From Linepithema humile (Eukaryota; Arthropoda; Insecta; Hymenoptera; Formicidae), in assembly GCF_040581485.1 (NCBI RefSeq), contig NC_090130.1, positions 4,154,001 to 4,218,000 on the forward strand: DNA of 64,000 bases, in the 5' to 3' direction. Positions within the stretch are counted from its first letter, which is position 1. Every line of letters starts with the position of its first letter. Below, one piece after another: positions 12,408-25,400 of this stretch. The notes under the pieces were generated by a model. The model worked only from the letters and a program-made list of their open reading frames with translations, was not told the origin of the DNA and did not search any database. Position numbers and translations under genes: made by a program.

Positions 12408-12976
12408 ATAAGTTTACATACGATATCGAGATATATAGAAAAACTCGCACAATATTTGACTTTTTTATTAAATATCTTTTTTACAATTTAACAATTCTAT
12501 ATTTTATAAGATTTAATTATTTTGATTAGCTATTTTTTTAATATCATTCCTTTTTTAAGAGTGGAATAAAATATATTCTTCGTCATTTTCAGAATTTTTT
12601 TAAATATTATATGAGAGACATATTGAAATATTATATCGAATGTTAATATAATTAAAAATTAAAAATTGTAAAACGCAACATTTTTTATAAATACATCTTG
12701 AAAGTGAAATTTGATAAGCAGATGGTGATTTTGTTTATGAAACAAAAGATATCAATATTTAAATTATTTATTTCAATATTTCAATATGTCTCTCATATAA
12801 TATTTAAAAAACTCTGAAAATGACGAAGAATATATTTTATTATTAAAAAAATAGCTAATCAAAGTAATTAAATCTTATAAAATATAAAATTGTTAAATTG
12901 TGAAAAAGATATTTAACGAAAAAGTGAAATGTTGTGCGAGTTTTTCTATATATCTCGATATCGTATGTAAACTTAT
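12408..12976. mobile_element. Non-autonomous element with ~200-bp inverted arms
   Basis: The left arm (12408-12632) and right arm (12775-12976) are reverse complements with scattered mismatches and one indel of about 20 bases present only in the left arm. Both arms start ATAAGTTTACATACGATATC at the outer end and reach GAGAGACATATTGAAATATT at the inner end, with about 142 bp between them. It has no transposase and no clear target-site duplication. This is a foldback or MITE-type DNA element, or a local inverted duplication. A transcript through it would form a long double-stranded hairpin. Confidence 0.8.
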
Positions 12977-15900
12977 ATCGATATTTTTTAAGTATAGAAA
13001 CACACAATTGTTAGGCATTGTCTCACACCGATTTAATAATCTTTGTTCGTTTACTTACCACAACATCCGATCAATAGCTTTCATCGAAGAAAGTAAAAAG
13101 AACACAGAAAGAGCACCGCGAGAACGAATGCATCGGTAGTCGAATTAGCGATCCGATCAGTCGAACTTTTCACTGTACTCGCGCCAACTGCTGATTCGAT
13201 AATTAATTGAACGCGCACGTGGCCGCGAGCTACGCGCGGCGATAAACGAACGCGTAATGCGACACGCTCTTCCTTGCAATATACGTGCGCTAGCGTAGTA
13301 AATATGTTTTCTTGCTACATGTAAAGAATTCAAAGATTTACACACGATGTAATGTATTTATTCTCTGATATCAACGTTATGTCACGTGCTGTGAAACAAA
13401 TCGCGCGAAAAGAACAGATACGTTGCCAGTGCGCTGACACTCTATCGCAATCCGTCGTGTGGATGATAATAAACAAGTTTAGTGTACAATTCGCCGGTAT
13501 CTCCGAATCTTCTCTCTATGTGTGTTGTTGAATTGACGAAATAAAGTGACAATTGGTAAGAATCGATTACGGCGAGATATTACGTCACAAAGTGTCAGTT
13601 GTAGTCAATCAGTGTGTCGTGATCAGTGCGCGCGTACGTACATGAAAAATTATTTTTATTTCACATAGTAACATTCGCAATTTTGGACAAAATGTATTCA
13701 ACGAATAATGAATACGGATTTTGAATATGTATTTTTATTCATTTGTATGTATGAATTCTAGCATGAATTATGATTACGCGCGTAAATGTGAAAATTGGAA
13801 AATTATTTCTTTTTATACCTACATATATTTGTATGATATAGCCAACTTTTCTTCTTATCCAATTTTGGCGAGATGTCCCAATGGTCGGTGCGTGTCAATT
13901 GAGGCAAGAGAAGAAAGTAGGAAAGTGTATAAATATTATGAAATACGATATGACCTTTTGTTGTTGCCCCAGAAATCCGTTTTACTGACTCATGTCCGTC
14001 CAAATGCAATCGACTGGATCTCCACGCGCGTTTAATCTCGCAAGATCGTTTCGATTACGTCATTAACAGACAACATAGGTCGACCTTAGGCGATAGATAC
14101 GAGTCTCTAAAGCACGTTACTTGCTGTCCGTTGAAATTCTGCTCCCGTGGCGCCGCGAAATTTCGAGGGAATTTCACCGATCACGTTAATGTTCGCTGCC
14201 GCTCGATCTACCACTCTAATCAGTAATGGAAGCGTTCTCATTGCTCCTCTCAGAACAATGAATATCGGTCAGATTTCTCTCGATCTTGAGAGATCATGAG
14301 CAAACACGTCGATTGCGACAAGAGGCAACCAAGGGGGGGGCCGACGACAAGGAAGTTTTTTCGTCTGTCGCCAAGAAATCGCGCGTCGCGACGCCTCTCA
14401 AGGTACACCAAACATCATAAATGCCTTAACAACTTCTACATGTATTTTTTGAATTCTTGAAATCAATTTTATTTAATATGGCAAATTTTATTTTTTGCAC
14501 ATCGTACTTTATCGTATTTTTGGTATCAAGGTAATTTTATATTTTTTAACATTATATTGTTGGCAATAAAAAAAATTAATTCAATAATTTATAGATATAT
14601 GATATTCTTAAATTTTTGTGATATTTTTACTCAATTTTCTGTATTCTATTTAGACGTTGGTTTGGAAATTTCTGAATTAGTGATTGTTAAGGTATTTATC
14701 ATGCTTACACGAGCATTTTTCCTGCGCGAATTACCCACGAGATAAATTGCAGCCATTAATTAAGAGGCTAATTTTCTCATCTGTGTCATGGCGAAGTATT
14801 AAGCGGAACGTACCTTCTGCGCTTGTTGTGCCGCATCTCAACTGGAAAAAAATACATGTTTGACATTTTGAGGCACAATGACATAAATATAAACATTTGT
14901 CTATAATTTGTCATAAATTTGTCATAAATTTAGATTCAAATTTGATAATTTTCCGATTAATTCAATACTATATAATATACGAAAAATGGAATTAGCAAAA
15001 TTGACAAATTTTTTTATAGGTATATAGAAATTTTACGGATTAGAAACTGAGACACTGTTAATTTCCCATGTTTTCAAATTAGATTAAACTTCAAGTTTGC
15101 GTGTACTTGAACTAAATTTCATTCTGATATCGTGTTTTACAAGAGCAAACGATCAACCTGATAGCTGTATTCAGATGTTGAAATAATGTAAACGAGGATT
15201 GCAAACACATTCCATGTGTTTGATCACTATACATAGAGATGATCTGAGTCTACATGTATACTTAGGCTCCTATTCACATCTCAGATTTAACACTGTAATG
15301 CGATCGTGTATATATTTTCCGCTTGTAGTAAATTGAAAGTATTCTTTATGACAGATAAATACAGCTTAGAATTAGGTCACATTTGTAGGAAAAGAATTCG
15401 AGAACGCTCCTATTTATATTCCTCTATTTTCTACTTTATTATTCGCGTGCAATTACGTAATTGCGATATGGAACGCTCACGTGAATTTTTCACATCGATC
15501 CTTCGTTTTCTCCTGGGATCACGTACCAGATTTTCCTCGCTGATTGATTTGACGTTCTCTCTGGAAATTGCCATTGCGCCGCTGTTGCATTGTGCGTAGT
15601 TTCGCGCTGTATTATTTACGACGACGTATCGTCGATTCCTCCTCCGCTGTTCACGAAAATCACTGTGACTTTTAAGGGTGTAATGACAAAAATAGTACTT
15701 GACATTTATTTAGTCTCGATTTTTCAAATGCTAAGTATGATTTACGGATGACACTGTCCTACTTTGTACACTTTCGCGACTGGTAACATAAATCCTTCTG
15801 GTTAATCTGCCTCTGTTCTCCCAGATTGCGGCCAATCGGCGCGCATTCGGGGCATGATATCCATTGAAGGAGATAATTCGAAGAAGCATAAAACGCGCTC

Positions 15901-18485
15901 GACCTCTCATTTAACGAACGAACGTTTCGCTCGATCCATTCGCCGCTTAAGTGTTATTTCCGTTACAGACGATTAATTATTCATTGTTACTTTGACGTCG
16001 GACGATTGTTGGATACAAACGATGGAGAAACATATTAAATTCGGAATTTTATACGATAATTTAATAATTCTGCATTTAAACAGAAATACAGTTGTTTTAT
16101 AATTGCCAATAAATCTCGTGAAAGGGTATTCAGCAAATTGAAATCAAGGAGTAAAGATGTGTGTAAATAAATATCGTACATATTCGATATGAGCAGAGGC
16201 TGTCATTTCGTCATATTGATTTTACAACGAAAACATGCACCGCGTCTAATGGAAAAATTGCGATGACATTGCGAGTGGCGTGATATATTTTTAGTTTGTG
16301 AATTGGCGACCATTGTTCAGAATGGTTTATTTGTTACATAGCGCCACGTTATGTTCGGCATCAATATGATCTTTTATCGCGCTCATATGTAAGCACAGCG
16401 GCGCCGCCTCATTTCGTCAACAATATGATTTATTTATGCTCACTTGTTTGCCATCTTTATCAGCCGCGATAAATTTCGTGGCGCCTCCGTTGCAAGTGTA
16501 TAATTTGTCTTTGCACGGAACGGAGAACACGTGTAAGGTCAAGGGAGCCCTCCCTTCCGCTTAGAGACATTATTCGATATAGCCAATTATTATCGTTTTA
16601 CATATTCTACAGTCCACTTGACGTCGTATATGCGCTTAGATCGAACGAGAGAAACGGTAAGATCGCCGCGTAACGAGCCGAAATTTGAAATTGCATAAAA
16701 GTTTTCATTTCGCCCGCGTGCAGCTATAAGCTGGATGTAAATGTGCGGAATTTATCCTAGATCGAGGAGAAAGCCGAACGAAGCTCAACACGTCCGTGTA
16801 CTTATTCTTGTTAGCCAAAGGGTATGGAAGCTGTTGCTTTATAATGAAAGAGCCGATACGTGACCGGTTCTATAGATTTCGCGGAGCCTCTCGAGCTTGA
16901 GCCAATAATACGTGCTAGAATATCAGGTAATACGTGCCTGAACATCAAGCTCGATACATGGCCCGCTTAGCTGAAACCTACGTTGCTCTAGTTTCATCTC
17001 TCTAAAGCCTTCCTTCGGCTTTCGCTTGAAGGCTGCGGTACATTATCCGCGAATTGGATAATAAATTTTATGAAATCTGGCATCAGTGTGAAGCGATGAA
17101 GGTTGATTTATTATGAGGTATGATTTATTTTTATTCCCAGATGTATGTTCTTTAAACATTAAGACTCTGAGAAAAATGGAGGATCTTTAGATTTTTTAGC
17201 GAATAATCCATGAGGATCATTATATAGAAATGTTTTGCCAATTTTATTAGTGTAAAACGTATTTCTTTTAACCAAAATATAATAATTTTAAAATATTCCA
17301 TGTGATAAAAAAGAGTTTGAAGAATTTAGGAAAGTAAAAATGGAGATTTTTTCCCTAAATTCAATAATTTTGTATTCGCGATATTTTTGAAATTTATTTG
17401 ATTATCTGCATTCAGCTGGTTGAAGGAACACGTTAAAGTTTGACATATTGACGTCGCTGTCTATGTCCTAATTCCTCTTGTGTAGTTGAAAGCTGCAAAT
17501 TTTCCGAGAAATGCCGTTCGACATGGGCGAGCATTGAAAATACAGTCTATTTTCCTCTGCGTTGGTTATCGTGCGCATTCACCATTGACTATGTCGAACG
17601 ACAAAATCGATCGCAACCCTTTGTAATGGGCTTACCTGGCCTACTCACGTATACCGCTTTTCACACGCGCTATAATCGAGAGAGCCTTTGCTTTCTGCTG
17701 GCTTATATTTTGTGTCCAAAAATAAAGTCGATAAGATTAAAAGATTATCATAGACTTGATGGAATATTTGGACTTGCATTCCACCGAATATTTTGAGTTT
17801 CTCCGCACTGAATCTTTAAAAGCATAATCTAATTGTAAGTAGTTCTTGAACTAAATTTATTTAATCAGATTTAGATTTAATTTAATTTAAACGAAAACTG
17901 TGTCCTATTTGTTGTTCTATAATTAAAATCTTTTAATATGAGTAAATTAGTCTGTTCCTATAAGTAGAGTTCTTGTGAACTTCTTATACGATTGATTGAT
18001 GAAATAAACGCAAAGACTATATATTTTATAATTCGATAATAATTATTTTCGTAAGAGACACAACAATAAAAGATAAAAGGAATTAGGTACGATACGGGTG
18101 GGTGTTGAGTGATAAAATGACACGAGTGTGGTTAATACGTCTTTTTTCTACGTTTCTATTTATTATGAAAATATAATACAAAACATCCTATGTTGTATTA
18201 CATAGATAACAATGCTCAATTAACGTTTTTTTTTCCCTTTTGTCTTGTAAACGTTACCATCCAACACTATGAGAAGCATGTCGGGATAGGTAAGGTCTTG
18301 TTCTCGTCTCTTCCTCTTTTTATTTTATTCTTTTTCTTTTTTTTTTTCAATTGGAGGAAAGGCCCGATATACAGAGAGATATATAGACGAAACGTTATAG
18401 AGCAAGATTACAGATCTCAGAACGAAGAAATCAAACTAGTTTTACAAAAAAGAGCGCCCGCTAGAGCGCGAGCGAAACGGTAAAA
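12977..18485. other. Gene-free region with one CpG-bearing patch
   Basis: No coding gene is supported. Around 13130-13640 the DNA is less AT-rich and contains TCAGT/TCAGTG-type initiator-like sequences, with a GTAAGA donor-like site near 13557. This could be an untranslated first exon or a distal promoter, but no coding exon can be joined to it. The remaining open frames are short, have no recognisable domains and show no codon bias. Confidence 0.4.
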
Positions 18486-18567
18486 GGGGGGGGCAGGTTT
18501 ATAGAGAAGGGGGGGGGGGAGATTGATGAGGAGGGCGAGTGGAGGGGGGTGGGGGAGGGAGGAGATG
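18486..18567 (+). repeat. G-run cluster with quadruplex potential
   Basis: The plus strand carries runs of 8, 11, 3, 6, 5 and 3 G, interrupted by short A/T-containing spacers, within about 80 bases. Four or more runs of at least three G with short loops meet the usual sequence criterion for a G-quadruplex. No gene overlaps it. Confidence 0.7.
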
Positions 18568-20086
18568 GATATTTAGATCTTGTTTCGCGTGTCAAGGGAC
18601 AATTGGAGTTTTGTATTAGCGCTAGTTTACAAATAATACAAATGTATGTAAATATTTGTTATAATAATAGGTTCTCTCTTAGCGAGAAAGAAGCTTAAAG
18701 CTAATTCATCTAGCGTCACTATCATTTTCACACCATGCTAATACTACGTGTTCCAGCTGGTACCCATGAACAGCTTGGCCGGCGATGCACAATCGTCGTA
18801 CTTATCTCTCGAGCGATTTTAACGCGCATAACGAATCGCTCGTAGCGATAACGACTCGCGATCCATATCCCGCGTTTAGCGTTAAGTGTGATTGTTACGC
18901 GATTCAATTACGCCGATGCTCATGCGAGACGGAATAGAGTCGAACTTAGACGGACACATTTAACACTAATTATGGGATACGACACTGAATGACACTGTTG
19001 AGCATTAGACAAAAGTGTCTCTTCGATGAAAATTCAATATCGTTCTCTGATATTGCTCTGCTATCTCCGATATGCTTTTCACGTTAACAAGATCTCCGAT
19101 TCAACGAAGCTTGAATGAATTTCGATGGCACGAGTAGTCTGACGTTATCTACTTTGATTTTGATGAGCGATCGAAGGACTTTCGTTAATTCAAGAGCGCG
19201 CGATTGAAGAGTTGCATAGATTTGATGTAACGTGAAATGCGCCGTTTTTAAAGACACTAAGCAATTATGAACAGCTCCATTATCGAAGTGTACCAGCGCG
19301 AGAATAATTCTTATCGGATATTATCGATTTGCTGTCATTCATTCGCGGCCGTAATTAAATTACGGCTACGAGAAATCGATGTTGACGCTATCGCGTATTC
19401 GAGGTTACGGGAGATACGAATGACAATCATAATTTCTTCATTCATTCTCGTCTGCGCTCTAGATTTCTCCATTCAATTTTTAATCTCGATAAATATATTC
19501 AGTTAATTTAATTTCTGTAGCTGTCAACGGGAACATTTAGTGTACTGCGTAGCGTTAATCAATTTAATGCAACTTTAACGAGATTATTATTTTAAGAGTG
19601 ACTGAAGTTTATTTCAAATCAGATTTTCCTGCACAAGAGAACTCGCGTGATTAACGAATGCTGTATCAAGATAGTGTCATCGTACGCGTAATGCGAATTA
19701 GCAAGTTTGCCACGCTCGGAAACATTGACTTTTCCTTCAAGTTCGTCAGTTTCTACTGAAAGAAAAAAGAGATCGAAGCACCCGATAAACGTGATAAGCA
19801 TAGATAGCGATTCCAGCTGTCACAGGCACCGAGTGAAATACATTAGCAATCTACGATAACTCTATATCACTACCTCGGAGGCGAAATACAATCGTCTGGA
19901 ATGTTTATTATCGTCGCATCTCTACGTGCTAAAACGCGCCGACGTTATATTCCCGTCGAAAGAAGTCTCGATCGGCAATAATTAATGCCAGCCAGGCTGG
20001 TCGATCTAGGCAATTAGTGTCATCTACGTAAATGCTAAGTACAATTAGCACTACGGTCAGAATAAGTTAAGGGCCATACATAATGT

Positions 20087-20236
20087 CTGTGTATGTGTGT
20101 GCGTGTGTGTGTGTGTGTTGCGCGTGTGTAGGTGTCAGGTGTGTATTGGTATGTGTGCAATACGTATACGTGTGTGCCGAGTTAATACGCGGTTGTGTTC
20201 GCAGTGCGTGTACAGTGTGTATACGTGTATGTGTGT
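20087..20236. repeat. Degenerate TG/CG alternating tract
   Basis: About 150 bases are dominated by TG, CG and TA steps, including (GT) runs. This is alternating purine-pyrimidine DNA of the type that can adopt Z-form. Plus-strand open frames across it are only translations of the repeat. Confidence 0.8.
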
Positions 20237-21301
20237 TTTACCTACGAATCATTTTTTTTTTTCATTATCGGTATAATATAATTTTTACCTTGTAGTATCT
20301 TTACGCCGTTAATTACGCTTCGTTTTAATTCTATATTGCTCTTTGTATTGCTTCGGCGGCAGTATAGCCCTACGTAATCATGCAAGGTATATTTTTATTG
20401 GTAGTTTCCTCGTTTACTAAGTAATAAGTAATCATAATAGTGGGAATAGTGTGACGATAATAATAATAATAATCATAATAATTTCGCTTGTCGTTATCAT
20501 TGCCGTACATAATGATAACCGTAATGGTCGTAATTCTCAATTTGCGACTTCCTGTCGAGAACGCACTAAATATCGGCTAAAGTATGCACTCTCCCTTTCT
20601 CTCTTTCTTTCATACGTGCGTACGTGCGCACGCGTTTAACCGTGATTAACTTAATCACGCCGTCCTATTAGTTAATTCGATATAATTTCGTCGGTAATAA
20701 CCGCGTCAACATATTTCTATAAATATAGTTAACTTTATGTTCTGCATGTATACTGCGCTCTTAAGTAAAAGCTACAAAATATGGATACCTGTGCGCGCGC
20801 GCACACACACATTCGCACGCACTCGCATACGCACACTCGTCCACGCACTTTCTTTCTCGCGATTCCTCTCTTCAATTCTTCCTCTATTTTACACATGTTT
20901 CTATGGCAAAACCGTGCACCGTGCAAACATCTTATCTCTTCCGAAATCAAAATATCCTACTATGCTCGTAACACGTTTCCCACGCTACTTTTTAATTCTA
21001 TTACTCTTTTTTTTTTTAAATTCCCATGCTAATCATGTTCGTTTAGACTCGCTAACTTCTCTCTATCGTTTACAGGCGTTCTGCGTTCTATGCAATTTAT
21101 TATTTCGTCATTGCGCTCTTCCTTGTCTGTTCCGTTTTGCACGAAATACGCTGCACATTCCGCTAATCCGACGTGGCTTAAATGCGTGTACATAAATAAT
21201 CGTGATCGGCTACGTCCTTGTACGCTTAAACTATTGCAGATTAAAAATCGGTGATTTTTATTCTCTTATCCCATTTTCTCGCTCTTTCATTCTCTCGCGT
21301 A

Positions 21302-21338
<37 letters not shown>

Positions 21339-21360
21339 TTTCTTTCTTCCTTTTTCTCTA
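21302..21360. repeat. CT microsatellite
   Basis: A (CT)n/TTTCT tract of about 59 bases, interrupted by occasional extra T. It is a simple repeat with no coding content. Confidence 0.9.
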
Positions 21361-22400
21361 AGTAGTAATTATATTATATTAGCCGCGCACCTCATCAAGG
21401 ATGCGCGACCGTCTACGAAGTTATTGCTTTTGAATACCCCGGCTTCCTTGGGAGCATCCAATTGGAACAATATCCTGTAAATATCAGTCGTACTCGGGAC
21501 GCTGGTTGCGGGAGTGGCGGGCGGGTGGGAGGGGCGGGGGATATAGAATCGCTCGGATCGGCGAATTAAGTGAGTTTACGGAGAACTATCACAATGTACG
21601 TACAATATCAATATCTATATGCGTTATAGGTAAGGTAAGGTTCACCTTATATCACATCCATCCTGAAAGTGTCGCGGCCGTTTTTATTCGCTGTCGTACC
21701 GACGAGGACGATCCCGGCGAGAGTGTGACCTTTTACTCGCGCGCGGATCAGGAGCGGGAGAGCTCCGTAATATATTTCTTCCGTAAACAACTGGCAAAAC
21801 GCACGAGCGCGAGAAAGCGATCGGAGGCGAGAAACACGCGGTGATATCTTCGGCTCGGAATTTTTTTTTACGATCTAAGTCTACGTAAAATTCCATCACG
21901 TGGTTATGTAAGTATGCAAAGAGGTTCGGAATCCGTCATAATTTTCCCGTGCGTGTCTTGTGTTTTTTTTTCTGTTTTTTTTGTTAAATTTCTGTTAAAT
22001 TTCTGTTGAATTTATATTGCGAGATTCGAATCTGATTTCGGTGGAATTGAGTGGACCACTTTCACCAAACCGCAAGCGTCGGAGATCGTCCTCGGCGTTC
22101 CGTAAAATTTTCCTTCATGCCGTTCGACAAGCAGCTTCATAATTATTGGTTTCGCCATCGATAACAAGAATAATAATGACCGTAATTCAGAATCGCGTTA
22201 TCGTAGCCGAGATGATTTGCTGTTTTATTAGGGAGCCGTGTTATTGCTTTTGTTTCAAATCTGCAGTTCCTTCAAACCTGTAATTGACACTGCCCGTACT
22301 CACATGAAACGCATTGAACACGCTAAACAATAATTTACTGGCGTATAGGCACTTTTTCTCTGTTTCTCTTCATGTTTTTCTTTCTATCATTCTTCTCTTG

Positions 22401-22432
22401 TCTTTCTCTCTCTTTCTCTCTCTCTCTTTCTC

Positions 22433-22464
<32 letters not shown>
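22401..22464. repeat. CT microsatellite
   Basis: (CT)n with TTT interruptions. It gives long Ser/Leu or Arg/Glu frames on either strand that are not genes. GAGA-factor-type sites would be present on the minus strand. Confidence 0.9.
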
Positions 22465-25400
22465 ATTTTCTCATCTTTCTTTCTCTCATTCTTTTTGTTC
22501 CCTTCACGCGGAGAACACGATCTCACTCTGTAAAATTTGTTGCTTTCGTTTAACATCGTTGTATCTCCTTCCCGTTCCTTATCACTAACAACGATTTAAG
22601 ATCACGTTTAATTGGATTAACATGGACTCTGAGCTTTCAGTAATACGAGAAAAGAGTGTCGAAAGGATGAAAGGGGGAAGAAGAGGCTCGTGTCGACAAA
22701 GTGATATTGGAATAGACAGAAGGGCTTTCCCACCCAGTTCCACGCATTCAAAATATATTCTTCTTCCGCTTGCGAATATCTCTTCGAATTTATTGCTGTG
22801 CTGTCTGGTACAAACAATGATAACGGAAATGGATAACGGAAACGGATAAATATTTTTGCGTAGCTCACCGAATAGCGAAATTGTATATTGACATATATTG
22901 CTACGAGTGATTTGCAATGTTGAGTTAAATTTTGGGAAATATAAACCAACTAGACCGATATGTTTTAAACGAAATTCATCGAATTTGATATTAAAAATTT
23001 TGACGCGCGATTAATCCTTTCCATATTCTCTTTGACACATTGTGGAACCGGGCTTTAACGATAAAATCTCATAATACGAATTCAGATCGCACTTCATGCG
23101 AGGTAATTCAGTTACGAGTGTATTGTAATTCCCTTTGATATTTATGCACGTGTATTCTGACTATCGATTTCGCCGCTTATTTATTCCGTCATTTGAGGAT
23201 GCCTCGGTCAATTTCAGTTGGAATTGAAAGGCCGTTTATTATCGAAGTAAATGCGTTACCTCGCATACAAGCGCGTACAATTTTAACGACGGGATAAATC
23301 GTTCGATACTCCTTTTAGTTATGCGCTTTCCGGACAATCAACACCTAACACACATATTACACACAGAGAGACACAGTTGTACGCACAGACAAGCGCAGAC
23401 ACACAAAGACACGCGTGTACAGTATTAACAGACAAAGTGGACAGCACAGTAAACGACGACAGGTGTAGAAGACATTTCCACGACATGAAGTACGAAAAGT
23501 GATCACCTCACAATTTCCAAGGAACCGGCCTTATTAACCGCCTAACTACAACATTAACGCCCCGACATGTCTCGGACATGTTCCGAAACCGAGTTCGATT
23601 TTCGGCTTTCGCTTAAGGCATCCCGAAAGCGCGGCGCGAGTGAGACGCGCGTTTCTTTTTATTTATTTATTTCATTTGTTTCCTTCTTATATCGGAGACG
23701 TGCGCGAATCGATCGAGCACTCGTGAGATCGGAGGCTACCTTGAATAGTTACGTTTTGCGCGAATCGTTCTTTCTTTCGCCCTCTCTTTGTACTTAATAT
23801 CACTATTATAATCGATTACATCGCTTACTAAGATTTTATTGACTCAGTATTGACTCGTTTTCGATCCTTGAGCGATTTTATTTACTCTCTTTCTCACTCC
23901 TTCTCTCGCTTTCGCCTTTCTCGATCGGATTCGCCACGTTCTTTGTAAACGCAAGTATGACGAAAGATTTGTGTTCTTCGTAATTGCACAATAATTCGAC
24001 GGCGCATCGCAATTCAATGAATTTTATTCATTTAGAAATTTAGTCTCGCTCACTTTGTAAACTAGTGAACATTGGAGCAAGCACTGTCCAAGATAAAACT
24101 TGCACAATTTTCGCAAATTATGAGCTTCCTTTACGATATAAAAAATTATATTTTTCTACAATGTAAATATTAATTTTTTGGAAGTTACTATATTGTTTTA
24201 TTGATTTATGTTTCTGTAAATATTGACTCGTTTCTTTCAGTAATTACGTACCTCTGCGTTTCTAGCGCCACCGAATTACATTGCGTATCACGAATGATCG
24301 AAAGTAATCCGAAATAGCCGAACATCGAAATTCCGTGCTTGGCTCAGATATTTGTACATTCGCTTGGACATTACACGTAAAATTATTCTAGATCGAGTAT
24401 TGCTTTGCCCTGATTCGAGCGCGATCGTTAACGGTCGCTCTACTAGATATGAGAGGTGAATCGTAAATTTCTCAATTACTCGCTTGCGCGTTCTGAAGTA
24501 TCAAAAGGGTGTTCTGCGTTTCTCTTCGGCATGATTCATCGGGAGGAATACGAAAAACAGCCGAGACATTATCAAATATTTATTATTATTGACCTGAAAC
24601 TATACTCGCGATCAACAAGTATAGTCGCGTATACCCCCGACGCGGAGTATACCGCTGCTATTCGACTAATTAATTTCTTCCGCCTTGATTTCGTTATTGC
24701 TTTCGGATTAAGACGCGAATTGCTCGGTTTTTCTCCATTGCTTACTAAGTTAAATCTCGCGTGGACTCGCGCGATAAATAAAAATTCCTCACGATCATTC
24801 CAGATAAAAATTTATTTGGTGTTCTTTGGTGCGCTTGTGGTATTGGAAACTCTACACACGGCACACTTCGTTGTGAAGTTACGTAATTAAAATGATCAAA
24901 CCGTATCGGGAACGAGGGAGATATACTCTTTACTTCTCTTTTTTTTGTTTGGCGAAAATAAAGAGAACTCCTAAAACTTCCGTAAATACCTCGCAGTTTC
25001 CGGCATCGAAACTTTGACCGGCTTAAGCGTCCATTATCTACTTAAAGTTTCTTTCGGTACTAAGTGCTTGGATTTTACGAATGCACCTTGGAGCTTAATC
25101 CACCGTAAAAGATGTTTCTATTTTCCATCTATCTTATCGTTGGTTCTTGCATACGTTCCGGAACTCGCGCAGCATTTACGAATTAATTGCTTTCTATATT
25201 CGTGCGGTACCTTTCCCAGTTTTTGAAATTTTAACGCGATTTGTCGATAAATCTTATGAATAGTAAAAATATTCAATTTAATTTATTAACTAGAATAATA
25301 GTTTTTTTGAACAAACTTTGTATTTTTATCTGAAAAACTCGCTAGTATCAAAGTATTGGAGCATAAGATTCATTTATGCATTGAAGAAAATATTGCATGC

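Noticed and set aside
24456..24890. A 144-codon plus-strand frame
   Set aside because: No ATG-supported start, no domain and no splice partners. The composition resembles surrounding noncoding DNA.
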